Shown: piece by piece, positions 25,474-33,745 of the stretch | How positions within the stretch are numbered: position 1 is the first letter of the stretch | Layout: the number at the start of each line of letters is the position of its first letter | Assembly: GCF_003050905.1 (NCBI RefSeq) | Contig: NZ_QAOT01000003.1 | Length of the DNA: 64,000 nt | From: Cereibacter_A azotoformans | Lineage (GTDB): Bacteria > Pseudomonadota > Alphaproteobacteria > Rhodobacterales > Rhodobacteraceae | Strand: one strand, 5' to 3' | Notes under the pieces: model-generated | What the model was told of the DNA's origin: nothing | The model's input: the letters and a program-made list of their open reading frames with translations, nothing else | Database searches by the model: none | Translations under genes and position numbers: made by a program

Positions 25474-26354
25474 GATCGGCTGTGGCCGTCGCTCCAGAGA
25501 CCCGGGCCGCCGCAGATCGCGGGATCGGGCGTGCCGATCAGCTCGTCCCTGCGGCCGTCGAAGGGGACGGCGCGCAGGATTGTCTGGATCGCCGCGATCC
25601 GCGCCCGGCGCTTGTCGTCGGACCGGATCACCGTCCAGGGCACGGTGCCGGAATGGCTGCGGCTCAGCGTTTCCCCGATCGCATTGCTGTAGTCCGGCCA
25701 CTTCTTCAGCCCCTCGATGTCGATCCACGAGAGCTTCCACTGTTTCAGCGGGTCCTGTTCGCGCGCGAGGAAACGGCGGAGCTGCTCGGCGCGGCTGACG
25801 TTGAGCCAGAGCTTGACGAGCGTGATCCCGTCCTCGACGAGCATCTCCTCGAAGCCGGGAAGCTGGCAGAAGAACTGTTCGCGCTGGCGCTCGGTGCAGA
25901 AGTCGAAGACCTTCTCGACCACGCCCCGGTTGTACCAGCTGCGGTCGAAGAGCGCGATCTCGCCGCCCGCGGGCAGCCAGTCCACATACCTCTGGAAATA
26001 CCATTGCCCCGCCTCGCGGTCCGAGGGGGCCGGCAGCGCCACGACATTCGCGACCCGCGGATTGAGGTTCTCGGTCACGGCCTTGATCGTGCCGCCCTTG
26101 CCCGCAGCGTCCCGGCCCTCGAAGACGACCACGATGCGTTTGCCCGACGCCTTCACATCGGCCTGAAGGCGCACGAGCTGCCTCTGCAGCCCCTCCATCC
26201 GCTCGGCGTAGGATTTCTTCTTCATCAGCGTCCGGTAGGGGTAGGAGGCGTCGAGAACCTCCTCGTCCGATCCGTCCTGGATCGCCTCGCGGATGTGCCG
26301 GGGGGCCTCGTTGCGAAAGTAGTGACTGATCGCCCCGTCGAACGGCAGCTCCAT
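25470..26354 (-). CDS. ppk2: polyphosphate kinase 2
   Basis: A 294-residue cytoplasmic PPK2. Walker A is GRDAAGKGGT at 80-89, the lid/active site includes PAPSDREAGQWYFQRY, and Walker B is DRSWYNRG with Asp137. Single-domain PPK2 enzymes use polyphosphate to phosphorylate nucleoside diphosphates (class I) or monophosphates (class II), and run in reverse too; the length fits class I. The start at 26354 follows a strong GGGAGGATCCG; an upstream ATG adds 11 residues. It overlaps the TetR gene by four bases. Confidence 0.93.
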   Translation of the reverse strand: MELPFDGAISHYFRNEAPRHIREAIQDGSDEEVLDASYPYRTLMKKKSYAERMEGLQRQLVRLQADVKASGKRIVVVFEGRDAAGKGGTIKAVTENLNPRVANVVALPAPSDREAGQWYFQRYVDWLPAGGEIALFDRSWYNRGVVEKVFDFCTERQREQFFCQLPGFEEMLVEDGITLVKLWLNVSRAEQLRRFLAREQDPLKQWKLSWIDIEGLKKWPDYSNAIGETLSRSHSGTVPWTVIRSDDKRRARIAAIQTILRAVPFDGRRDELIGTPDPAICGGPGLWSDGHSRS

Positions 26355-26395
26355 CGGATCCTCCCTCTCTGGCGCCAGTATGGCCAAGCCCGGCC

Positions 26396-27364
26396 TCAGC
26401 GCAATCCGGCCCGGGAGGCGGCGCGGTCGATGGCGGCGGCCACGGCGTCGGGCGCCACATGGTGCGGCATGTGGCCGATGCCCTCGAGGATCGTGACACG
26501 CGCCCCCGGTATCAGCCGGCCCAGAGGCTGGGCATGGATCTCGACCGGAACCACGCGGTCATCGCCGCCGTGCAGGATCTCGACCGGCATCGGCAGTTTG
26601 GGATAATTCGGCTCCATCAGCCTGAGGTAGGGCTTGAGCCCGGTCACCTGCCGCGCGTTGATCCGGAAGCTCTCGCGCCGCAGCGAAAGGCCCACGCCGA
26701 AATAGTCCGAATAGCCCGGCGGCACCTTCTGGGGCGCGAAGATCTGGCCCACGATGCGGTCGGCCCGGTCGGGCGAGACGAAGGCCGAGATGAGCGGCAC
26801 CACCGCCGCCTGCCCGAAGCTGCTGGCCGTGAGCGAATAGACCGGGCCGAGATCGCCCGGCCAGGGCATCACCGCGCCCGAGACGGTGACGATGGCCGCC
26901 GTGTTGCCCGGGTCGCGCAGGCCCCAGGCCAGCGCCACCGCGGCGCCGTAGGAATGGCCGAGCACGATGGGCCGCCGCACGCCGAGCTGGGCGGCGGCCT
27001 TGCGCAGCACATCGGCCTGCACGAGCGGGCTGGTACCGTCCGGCCCGATATCGTCCGACCAGCCGAGGCCGGGCCGGTCGAGGGCGATCACCCGGTAGCG
27101 CCCCTTCATCTTCTCGACGAAGGAAAAGGTGAAGTCGCGTGTCGAGCCCGAGGCGCCATGGATCAGCACGAGGTCCGGCCCGCGTCCCTCGACATGGGCG
27201 TGGATCCGGTGGCCATCCACCTCGAGAAGCTGTCCGGTGGGCGGGTAGGAGGCCTCGGCCACCGCCTCGCGATCCGAGGCACGCTGAGAGACGGCGGCGC
27301 CGCAGCCTCCGAGTGCAAGCGTTCCGGCGATGAGGAGACTAACGGCCAATCTGTTGAATGTCAT
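26396..27364 (-). CDS. alpha/beta-hydrolase lipoprotein
   Basis: A 322-residue alpha/beta hydrolase. The N-terminus is a lipoprotein signal (hydrophobic core then LALGGC, lipobox Cys about residue 21), so it is probably membrane-anchored in the periplasm. The catalytic nucleophile is in GHSYGAA, the oxyanion region in IHGASGSTRDF, and the acid and histidine in HGGDDRVVP and GIGHMPHH. Substrate unknown. It starts at 27364 inside the metA coding end (26-base overlap), which suggests coupling with metA. No clear ribosome site is seen. Confidence 0.85.
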   Translation of the reverse strand: MTFNRLAVSLLIAGTLALGGCGAAVSQRASDREAVAEASYPPTGQLLEVDGHRIHAHVEGRGPDLVLIHGASGSTRDFTFSFVEKMKGRYRVIALDRPGLGWSDDIGPDGTSPLVQADVLRKAAAQLGVRRPIVLGHSYGAAVALAWGLRDPGNTAAIVTVSGAVMPWPGDLGPVYSLTASSFGQAAVVPLISAFVSPDRADRIVGQIFAPQKVPPGYSDYFGVGLSLRRESFRINARQVTGLKPYLRLMEPNYPKLPMPVEILHGGDDRVVPVEIHAQPLGRLIPGARVTILEGIGHMPHHVAPDAVAAAIDRAASRAGLR

Positions 27365-28256
27365 ACGGGGTGGACTGATAGATCTCGTTGATCCAGTTTC
27401 CATATAGGAGGTGGGCGTGGCTTCTCCACCTGTTCAGCGGCGGTTTTGTCGGATCGTCGTCCGGATAGTAGTTGCGCGGCACGTTGATCGGCTTTCCGTT
27501 GCCGATGTCGCGGTCATACTCCTGCTTCAGCGTGTCGCTGTCATATTCGAAATGGTTGAAGATGTAGAGCGCGCGGTGGCCCGCATCCTCGACCAGACAG
27601 GGCCCGACCTCGTCCGAGGCGAGCAGCGTGCGCAGGCCCGGCGCCGCGTCGATCTCGTCCTCCCGCATCTCGGTCCAGCGGCTGACGGGGATCACGAAAT
27701 CGTCCGAGAAGCCGCGCAGATAGGGCGAGACGGGCGCCACGTTGCGGTGGCGGAAGCAGCCGAAGGCCTTGGCCGCCAGCATGTGCTTCGGCACGCCGTG
27801 GAAATGATAGATCATCGCCATGCCGCCCCAGCAGACGCCGAAGGTCGAATGGACGTGGGTCTGGGTCCAGTCCATGACCTCGCAAAGCTCGTCCCAGTAG
27901 GTGACCTCCGAGAAATCGAGATGCTCGATCGGGGCGCCGGTGATGATCAGCCCGTCGAACTTCTCGTGCTTCACCTCCTGGAAGGGGCGGTAGAAGGCGG
28001 CCATGTGTTCGGCGGCGGTGTTCTTCGTCTGATGCTCGGTCATGCGGATCAGCTGGAAGTCGATCTGCAGCGGCGTGGCGCCGATCAGCCGGGCGAACTG
28101 GTTCTCGGTCTGGATCTTCTTGGGCATCAGGTTGAGAAGCCCGATCCGCAGCGGACGGATGTCCTGCCGCGCCGCCCGCTCCGGTGTCATCACCATGACG
28201 CCCTCGTGGGTCAGCACGTCGAAGGCGGGCAGGGTGGCGGGCAGGGTGATCGGCAT
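27339..28256 (-). CDS. metAA: homoserine O-acetyltransferase of the MetA family
   Basis: A 305-residue MetA-fold enzyme that activates homoserine for methionine synthesis. Catalytic Cys142 (FGVCWGG), His235 and Glu237 (NHFEYD) fall exactly on the family numbering. Residue 111 is Glu (TGAPIEHLDF), the residue that in characterised members gives acetyl-CoA use; succinyl-CoA enzymes such as E. coli's have Gly there. So acetyl transfer is predicted, despite the MetA name. It lies 27 bases after the ATPase gene; no SAM riboswitch fits in that gap. The hydrolase overlaps its 3' end. Confidence 0.93.
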   Translation of the reverse strand: MPITLPATLPAFDVLTHEGVMVMTPERAARQDIRPLRIGLLNLMPKKIQTENQFARLIGATPLQIDFQLIRMTEHQTKNTAAEHMAAFYRPFQEVKHEKFDGLIITGAPIEHLDFSEVTYWDELCEVMDWTQTHVHSTFGVCWGGMAMIYHFHGVPKHMLAAKAFGCFRHRNVAPVSPYLRGFSDDFVIPVSRWTEMREDEIDAAPGLRTLLASDEVGPCLVEDAGHRALYIFNHFEYDSDTLKQEYDRDIGNGKPINVPRNYYPDDDPTKPPLNRWRSHAHLLYGNWINEIYQSTPYDIQQIGR

Positions 28257-28283
28257 GGGCGTCTCTCTCCGGGAGGGCGGGTT

Positions 28284-29153
28284 CTAGGCCTCGGTCCTGG
28301 CTCTGTCCAGCGTGCGGGCGATCAGATCGACGAAAGCGGGCGCATTGCCGGCCTCGGCCACCTCTTCGGCCGTGACCGTGATGCCCCAGCGCGCCATCGC
28401 CGCGTAGCGCGGCTGACGGTGGGCAAGGGCACGGGCGTAGGTCCAGCGGATGAAGTCGTCGGGATCGACCTGCTCCTCGGTCAGGCCCTTCTCGACGCGG
28501 TAGTCGGTCCAGGCGGCACGGAGGAAGGCCGGCTGGTAATACATCGGCTTCGGCGCCTTGTCGAAACGGCGGACCAGTTCCGCCGTATGCGCCTCGGAGC
28601 CTTTGATCCAGACCATCAGCAGGTTTCCGGCCAGATCCGACATCACCGGATCGTTCGGATTGTCGGGATCCACCACTTCGCAGATCGAGCCGCCCGAGTC
28701 GCAGACGAAGTTCTGGTAGCCGTAGATCTCGGTCGCGCGGCGGATGAAGCGTTGCGTGTCATGCAGCGCCGCCACCTCGGCCTCGCGATGCTGGCCCTGC
28801 CGTTCGAGATAGTCGGCGAAGGCGAGGCCGCCGCGGTTCGGGTTGCCGGGCTTGCCGAGGTAGGTCGAGAGCGGGGCCAGATTGTCGAAGGTGATGTTCG
28901 AGGCGATATAGACCGAGTCGGTCCGCAGCAGCTCGCGCAGGAACGGCACCTTCATCGCCTCGCGCTTGAAGTTGTCGGCGATATGCTCGCCCATGTAGCG
29001 GGTGCCGATCCGGTAATCGACCGAGTAGTGGAACCAGTCGCCGCTGTCGCGGAGCAGCGTCGAGACATGGGTCTTCCCCAGGCCCGACATGCCGAACAGC
29101 AGCACCCGCTTGGCCTGTGCCGCCCGCCACTCCGCTCCGGTCCTGTAGATCAT
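28284..29153 (-). CDS. P-loop ATPase/kinase-like protein of unknown role
   Basis: A 289-residue cytoplasmic protein. A P-loop lies very early (VLLFGMSGLGKTHVSTLL, about residues 18-35). Then come DWFHYSVDYRIGTRYM, a possible Walker B/Asp region (FVCDSGGSICEVVD), and a helical C-terminus. It resembles conserved alphaproteobacterial ATPases annotated only as 'ATPase'. The start at 29153 follows AGGGGACG; a longer frame would cross the FadL-like gene. It is 27 bases upstream of metA and probably co-transcribed, so a link to methionine metabolism is possible but unproven. Confidence 0.78.
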   Translation of the reverse strand: MIYRTGAEWRAAQAKRVLLFGMSGLGKTHVSTLLRDSGDWFHYSVDYRIGTRYMGEHIADNFKREAMKVPFLRELLRTDSVYIASNITFDNLAPLSTYLGKPGNPNRGGLAFADYLERQGQHREAEVAALHDTQRFIRRATEIYGYQNFVCDSGGSICEVVDPDNPNDPVMSDLAGNLLMVWIKGSEAHTAELVRRFDKAPKPMYYQPAFLRAAWTDYRVEKGLTEEQVDPDDFIRWTYARALAHRQPRYAAMARWGITVTAEEVAEAGNAPAFVDLIARTLDRARTEA

Positions 29154-29280
29154 CTCGCGTCCCCTGCCTCGGATCGCGCCCCTGTTACAGCGCCGGGCGC
29201 GGCAGTTCACGCGAAATCTGGGAGATGCGACGTCGGGCCGGGCGTCGGAAGGCGGCTTGCCCGATGCCGCCCTCGGATCG

Positions 29281-29304
29281 CAAAAGGGCCCCGCAAGGGG
29301 CCCC
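29281..29304 (-). terminator. rho-independent terminator of the FadL-like gene
   Basis: On the minus strand, GGGCCCC-TTGC-GGGGCCC followed by TTTTG; plus-strand positions 29286-29303 with an A-run at 29282-29285. It lies just after the FadL-like stop and before the ATPase gene on the same strand. Confidence 0.85.
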
Positions 29305-29325
29305 GCGCCGGCACGATCGGGAAGA

Positions 29326-30447
29326 TCAGAAGGTGAAGCCAACCCGGATGCCGGCGGCCAGAGCCTCGTTGTCATCGAACTTGGCGCCCACCCCGCGCGT
29401 GTTGGCGCTGCCAAGTTCCACATAGCGGATGCCGCCGGTGATCTTCATGTTCTCGTGCGTGTAGGTGGCGCCGATGCCGATCGAGCGGAACCCGTCGTTC
29501 GGCCCGAGGTTGCCGGTATCGTCGCCTGTCTTGGGCTCGTAGGACACCGTCACCGCACCCGACCATTTCTCGGTGAAGCGACGGCCGAGACCCAGCGTGT
29601 AGGTCCAGCGGTCGGATTCGTAGGCCACCAGCGGAATGCCCGGGAAGTAGTACTGGTAGATCTCGGGATCGATCAGGAACTCCGTCCAGTCCACCCAGCG
29701 GACCGAGCCGAAGAGCAGCGTGTCCGGCGCAATCCCGGTCTGGAACTCGAGGTTCACCGACTGCGGCACGGTCGTGTCGAACTCGCTCACGCCGGCGCGG
29801 TCGCCGAAGACCGCGTTCGTTCCCGTCTCGTCGGCCTCGAGCGTATGGTCGATCGCCGAATTGTAGGTGAGGGCGACGCGAGCGGCGATTTCGGGCTTTT
29901 CCCAGGCGACGCCCACCACATAGCCGAAGGCATAGTCGGTATTGGTCTCGAGGTTGTAGTCCGTCGTCGCGACGTAGGATCCCTCCTGATAGATGTCGAA
30001 CAGGATGTTCGCCTTGCCCTTCACCGACTGGGCGCGAAGGCCACCGTAGAGCGACACGTCATTGTCGAACTTGTAGCGCAGGAGCGCGGTGACCGCGTTG
30101 GAGCGCAGTTCCGCCGTGGTTCCGGCGAGCGGGTAGATGCCTCCCGGATAGTCCACGTCGGCGCCGATCGGCTGGTCGAGCACCAGCGCGATGTCCATGT
30201 TCGATCCGAGCGCCTGCTTGTAGGCAAGCGACCATGTCGAGAAGTTGCCGGCCATGTTCCCGGACTGGAACGGCGTGTTCGGAATGTTCCCGCTGACATC
30301 CGGCTTGACGAAGCCGTAGGTCAGCTCGACATACCGGCCTTCCTCGAACAGGATGCCCACGCTCTGCGTCGAACGTTCGATGTCCCCGGCCGAGGCCGCT
30401 CCGGCGCTCAGCGCCAGCCCTCCCAATGCTCCCGCAATCTTTCTCAT
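29326..30447 (-). CDS. FadL-family outer-membrane transport protein
   Basis: A 373-residue outer-membrane protein with a signal peptide (MRKIAGALGGLALSAGAASAG). It is rich in alternating aromatic/polar strands. C-terminal sequence ends RVGFTF, with a terminal Phe typical of BAM substrates. Motifs such as WTYTLGLGRRFTEKWSGA and GPNDGFRSIGIGATY match the FadL barrel, which lets hydrophobic compounds such as fatty acids cross the outer membrane. At this length it is shorter than E. coli FadL (about 420-445). The start follows GGAGGAGCGGGAC. Monocistronic with its own terminator. Confidence 0.85.
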   Translation of the reverse strand: MRKIAGALGGLALSAGAASAGDIERSTQSVGILFEEGRYVELTYGFVKPDVSGNIPNTPFQSGNMAGNFSTWSLAYKQALGSNMDIALVLDQPIGADVDYPGGIYPLAGTTAELRSNAVTALLRYKFDNDVSLYGGLRAQSVKGKANILFDIYQEGSYVATTDYNLETNTDYAFGYVVGVAWEKPEIAARVALTYNSAIDHTLEADETGTNAVFGDRAGVSEFDTTVPQSVNLEFQTGIAPDTLLFGSVRWVDWTEFLIDPEIYQYYFPGIPLVAYESDRWTYTLGLGRRFTEKWSGAVTVSYEPKTGDDTGNLGPNDGFRSIGIGATYTHENMKITGGIRYVELGSANTRGVGAKFDDNEALAAGIRVGFTF

Positions 30448-30525
30448 GTCCCGCTCCTCCGCTTGCCGGAGCATCTTTCCGATCCCTTGCCTTTCGGTCA
30501 ATCACTGACGCCGCGGAACGAAATG

Positions 30526-31413
30526 TCACTTCGCCCGCTGTGGCTGCGGCGCCCCAGCGGCCGCCCGGATGCTGATCCAGTTGGCCAGCAGGATCACGCC
30601 GCCGCCGAGGATCACCAGCGCATCGAGCGGCTCGGCAAAGAGGATCATGCCGAGGATCGCAAAGACCGGCAGCCGCAGGAAATCCACCGTCACCACGAAC
30701 CCGGCCGTAGCCAGCGAGAGCGCCTGGGTCAGACAGAGATGCGCGGCCAGACCCGAAAGGCCGATCATCACCAGCCAGAAGCCCGAGGTGAGCGTGGGCC
30801 AGGTGGTCTCGCCGTCGGCAAGGGTGCAGGCAATCCCGAGCACCGCCTGGATCAGCGTGAGCCAGAACATGATCGAGACGATCGACTCGTGGCGCGTCAG
30901 GCGCTTGGTCAGGATGATCGAGCCCGCGAAGAAGATGGCCGATCCCGCGGCGGCGAGCACCCCCACATCCACCTGCGCAAAGTCCGGCCGGGCGACGACG
31001 AGGATCCCGGCGAAGCCCACCACGGTCGAGAGCGCGCGCATCCTCGTGATCCGCTCTCCGAGCAGGAGCGGCGACAGCAGGATGACCCAGATCGGCGAGG
31101 TGAACTCCAGCGCGATCACCTGCGCGAGGGGGATGAGCCCCAGAGCCCAGAACCAGAGGTTCTGCCCGGTGAAATGGCACAGGTTGCGCACGAGATGCCG
31201 TCCGAAGTGGTCGGTGCGGATCTCGGCCGTGCGTCCGGCGGCCATGGCCCAGAGGCCCACCACGGCCAGCCCCACCAGCGAGCGCCAGGCCATGATCTCG
31301 AACGTGTCGTGCACGCCCGAAACCATGCGGCCCGAGACCGCCATGGCCGAGAAGGACGTGATGGCACCTGCCATCCAGAGGGTGGCGGCGGGAAGATGTT
31401 GCTGGGGAGGCAT
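30526..31413 (-). CDS. DMT-family (EamA) transporter
   Basis: A 295-residue inner-membrane protein with about ten helices in two EamA repeats (about 10-140 and 150-285). Family members export metabolites or amino acids; the substrate is unknown. Short helix signatures such as VIALEFTSPIWVILLSPLLLGE and FLRLPVFAILGMILFAEPL are typical of RhaT/EamA. It lies 78 bases upstream of the FadL-like gene on the same strand, divergent from the yfgM-like gene. Confidence 0.88.
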   Translation of the reverse strand: MPPQQHLPAATLWMAGAITSFSAMAVSGRMVSGVHDTFEIMAWRSLVGLAVVGLWAMAAGRTAEIRTDHFGRHLVRNLCHFTGQNLWFWALGLIPLAQVIALEFTSPIWVILLSPLLLGERITRMRALSTVVGFAGILVVARPDFAQVDVGVLAAAGSAIFFAGSIILTKRLTRHESIVSIMFWLTLIQAVLGIACTLADGETTWPTLTSGFWLVMIGLSGLAAHLCLTQALSLATAGFVVTVDFLRLPVFAILGMILFAEPLDALVILGGGVILLANWISIRAAAGAPQPQRAK

Positions 31414-31646
31414 TTTTCAGGTCCGGTCACTGGGGCCGGCCACCATTGCCCCGCCTGCGGCGGATTGTCCAGCGCAGCGCGCTTGACAGGTGCCGCATGC
31501 GACGGCCGGGCCGCGGCGGAGGCCCGGCCCGGTCGGCGCGGATGCCCCTGCCGGGCCTTGCCGATGACGGCGTGCCGGCCGGGAGCGGGGCTTGGCAAGC
31601 CCTTCGCCTTGCGTGTAAGACGAAGGCACCAGCGAGGGAGAGGGCC

Positions 31647-32294
31647 TTGAGCAACCCCGAGAGTTTCATCGACGAGGTGACCGAGGAGGTCCGCCGCGAG
31701 CGGCTGTTCGGCTATTTCCGCCGCTATGGCTGGATCGCCCTTGTCATCGTTGTGGCGATCGTCGGCGGTGCGGCCTTCGTCGAGTGGCAGAAGGCGCAGC
31801 ACCGGGCCGAGTCGCAGGCGTTCGGCGATGCGCTGCTGGCGGCGCTCGAGGCGCCCGATGCGGCTGCGCGCCGGGCGGCGGTCGAGGCCGTGCCGGCCGC
31901 GGGCGACCGGGCCGCGCTGCGCGATCTGATGGCCGCGTCGGATCCCGCGGGCGACCGGGCGGCCGCCATGTCCGCGCTGGAGCGTGTGGCCTCCAACGCC
32001 ACGCTGTCGCCGGTCTACCGCGACCTCGCGGTGCTGCGCCGGGTGATCCTCGGCGGGGCCGAGCTGCCGGTGGCCGACCGCCGCGCCGCCCTGGACGGGA
32101 TCGCCGCGCCGGGCCGGCCCTACCGCGCGCTTGCGCTGGAGCAGATGGCCTATCTCGAAATCGAGGCGGGCGAGCCCGCCCGCGCCATCGAGACGCTGCG
32201 CAGCCTCACGCAGGACCAGGAAGCGCCGCAGGGTCTTCGCCGGCGCGCCGAACAGATGATCACCGCGCTGGGCGGCGGAACCCAGGCCGGCTGA
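31647..32294 (+). CDS. YfgM-like tetratricopeptide membrane protein
   Basis: A 215-residue protein with one N-terminal membrane helix (RYGWIALVIVVAIVGGAAFVEW, about 29-50) and a helical, TPR-like periplasmic part. E. coli YfgM, with the same layout, works with PpiD at the SecYEG exit and sits next to bamB and der. The same order appears here (this gene, bamB, der), which supports the call. The start is a TTG at 31647 after GAGGGAGAGGG; the longer frame begins far upstream with an unlikely Arg-rich tail. BamB follows after 46 bases. Confidence 0.75.
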   Translation: MSNPESFIDEVTEEVRRERLFGYFRRYGWIALVIVVAIVGGAAFVEWQKAQHRAESQAFGDALLAALEAPDAAARRAAVEAVPAAGDRAALRDLMAASDPAGDRAAAMSALERVASNATLSPVYRDLAVLRRVILGGAELPVADRRAALDGIAAPGRPYRALALEQMAYLEIEAGEPARAIETLRSLTQDQEAPQGLRRRAEQMITALGGGTQAG

Positions 32295-32340
32295 GACCGG
32301 CAACAAGGGGACGGGCAGGGACTTGAAGAGGGGTTTCACG

Positions 32341-33687
32341 GTGAAGCGGACGGCTGCGGTCACGGGATTTGCGCTTCTTGGACTGCTCGGCGCCTGCGGC
32401 GAGCGCGAACTGATCCTTCCCGGCGAACGGTTCGACGTTCGCGCGCCGCTCGATGCGAGCGTGCCGACCGAGGGAAATCCGGCGCCTGCGGACCGCAGCG
32501 GCCTCAGCGCCAACCGGTCGCTGCCCGTGGCGTTGCCGGCGGCCACGGTGAACGCCTCCTGGCCGCAGCGGGGGGGCAACGCGGCCCATCTCGCGCCGCA
32601 TGCAAGCCTCTCGGCGGCCCCGCAACTGGTCTGGAGCAGCGACATCGGCGCGGGCAACAGCCGCCGCAACCGGATCTCGGCCGCCCCGGTCGTGGCCGAG
32701 GGGCGGGTCTTCACCATGGACGCCATGAGCGACGTGCAGGCCACCTCGACGGGCGGCGCGCAGCTCTGGCGGGTGGACATCACGCCGCCCTCCGACCGGG
32801 CGACCGACCTCTCCGGCGGAGGGCTGGCCTACGGCGCCGGACGCCTCTTTGCGACCACGGGCTTTGGCGAGCTGGTGGCGCTCGATCCCGCCACGGGCGC
32901 GGTTCTCTGGCGCCAGAAGCTCGGCGCTCCGGCCACCGGCGCCCCGATGGTCGAGGGCGAGACGGTCTATGTCACCGGCCGCGACAGTTCGGCCTGGGCG
33001 ATCGACGCCTCGAACGGGCGCGTCCGCTGGCAGCTTCCGGGCGCGCCCTCCAGCACCGGCATGATCGGCGGCTCGGCCCCGGCGATGGCGGGCGGAACGG
33101 TGCTCTTCCCCTTCAACAGCGGCCAGATGATCGCCGTCCTGCGCGAGGGCGGATCGCAGCTCTGGTCGTCGCAGGTGGCGGGCGAGCGGCTCGGGCGCGC
33201 CTACACCGGCTTCCGCGACATCACCGGCGATCCGGTCGTTTCGGGCGGCACGATCTACGTCGGCAGCTCGGCCGGCCGCACGCTTGCGATGTCCGCGGCG
33301 TCGGGCGAGACGCTGTGGTCGGCCGACGAGGGCGCGCTTGCGCCGGTGGCCGTGGCGGGCGGTTCGGTCTTCCTCGTCTCGGACGAGGCGCGGCTCGTGC
33401 GGCTCGACGCAGCGACCGGGTCGGTGATCTGGTCGGTGGACATGCCCTACTGGGAAAATGCCACGCCCAAGCGGCGCAAGGGGATCACCGCCCATTACGG
33501 CCCCGTGCTGGCGGGGGGGCGCCTCCTCGTGGCCTCGTCGGACGGGCTGGTGCGCTTCTTCAACCCGGCGGACGGAGCCCTCGTCGGCTCTGCCGAACTG
33601 CCGGGCGGTGCGGCGGCGCAGCCGGCGCTGGCAGGGGGAACGCTCTATGTCGTCGCGGCCAACGGGAAACTTCTCGCTTTCCGCTGA
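32341..33687 (+). CDS. bamB: outer-membrane assembly lipoprotein BamB
   Basis: A 448-residue lipoprotein. The signal peptide ends in LLGAC (lipobox Cys). The rest is a PQQ-like beta-propeller with repeated blades such as GELVALDPATGAVLWRQKLG and GRTLAMSAASGETLWS. It is part of the BAM complex that folds outer-membrane proteins, with BamA encoded at 48975. A GTG at 32341 was chosen, preceded by GAGGGG and giving a normal signal peptide; a TTG at 32323 would add six residues. Between a YfgM-like gene and der, as in E. coli. Confidence 0.88.
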   Translation: MKRTAAVTGFALLGLLGACGERELILPGERFDVRAPLDASVPTEGNPAPADRSGLSANRSLPVALPAATVNASWPQRGGNAAHLAPHASLSAAPQLVWSSDIGAGNSRRNRISAAPVVAEGRVFTMDAMSDVQATSTGGAQLWRVDITPPSDRATDLSGGGLAYGAGRLFATTGFGELVALDPATGAVLWRQKLGAPATGAPMVEGETVYVTGRDSSAWAIDASNGRVRWQLPGAPSSTGMIGGSAPAMAGGTVLFPFNSGQMIAVLREGGSQLWSSQVAGERLGRAYTGFRDITGDPVVSGGTIYVGSSAGRTLAMSAASGETLWSADEGALAPVAVAGGSVFLVSDEARLVRLDAATGSVIWSVDMPYWENATPKRRKGITAHYGPVLAGGRLLVASSDGLVRFFNPADGALVGSAELPGGAAAQPALAGGTLYVVAANGKLLAFR

Positions 33688-33745
33688 CCGTTGTTCCTGC
33701 TAGGGACCCGGGCTTGACCTGCCCAAGCCGCCTCCGGAGGCATCG

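Noticed and set aside
28257..28283. Possible SAM riboswitch before metA
   Set aside because: The gap to the upstream gene is only 27 bases, too short for any known SAM riboswitch.
29257..31650. A 797-codon plus-strand frame across the FadL-like and DMT genes
   Set aside because: Its translation has no protein-like pattern, and both minus-strand genes have signal or membrane segments and terminators.
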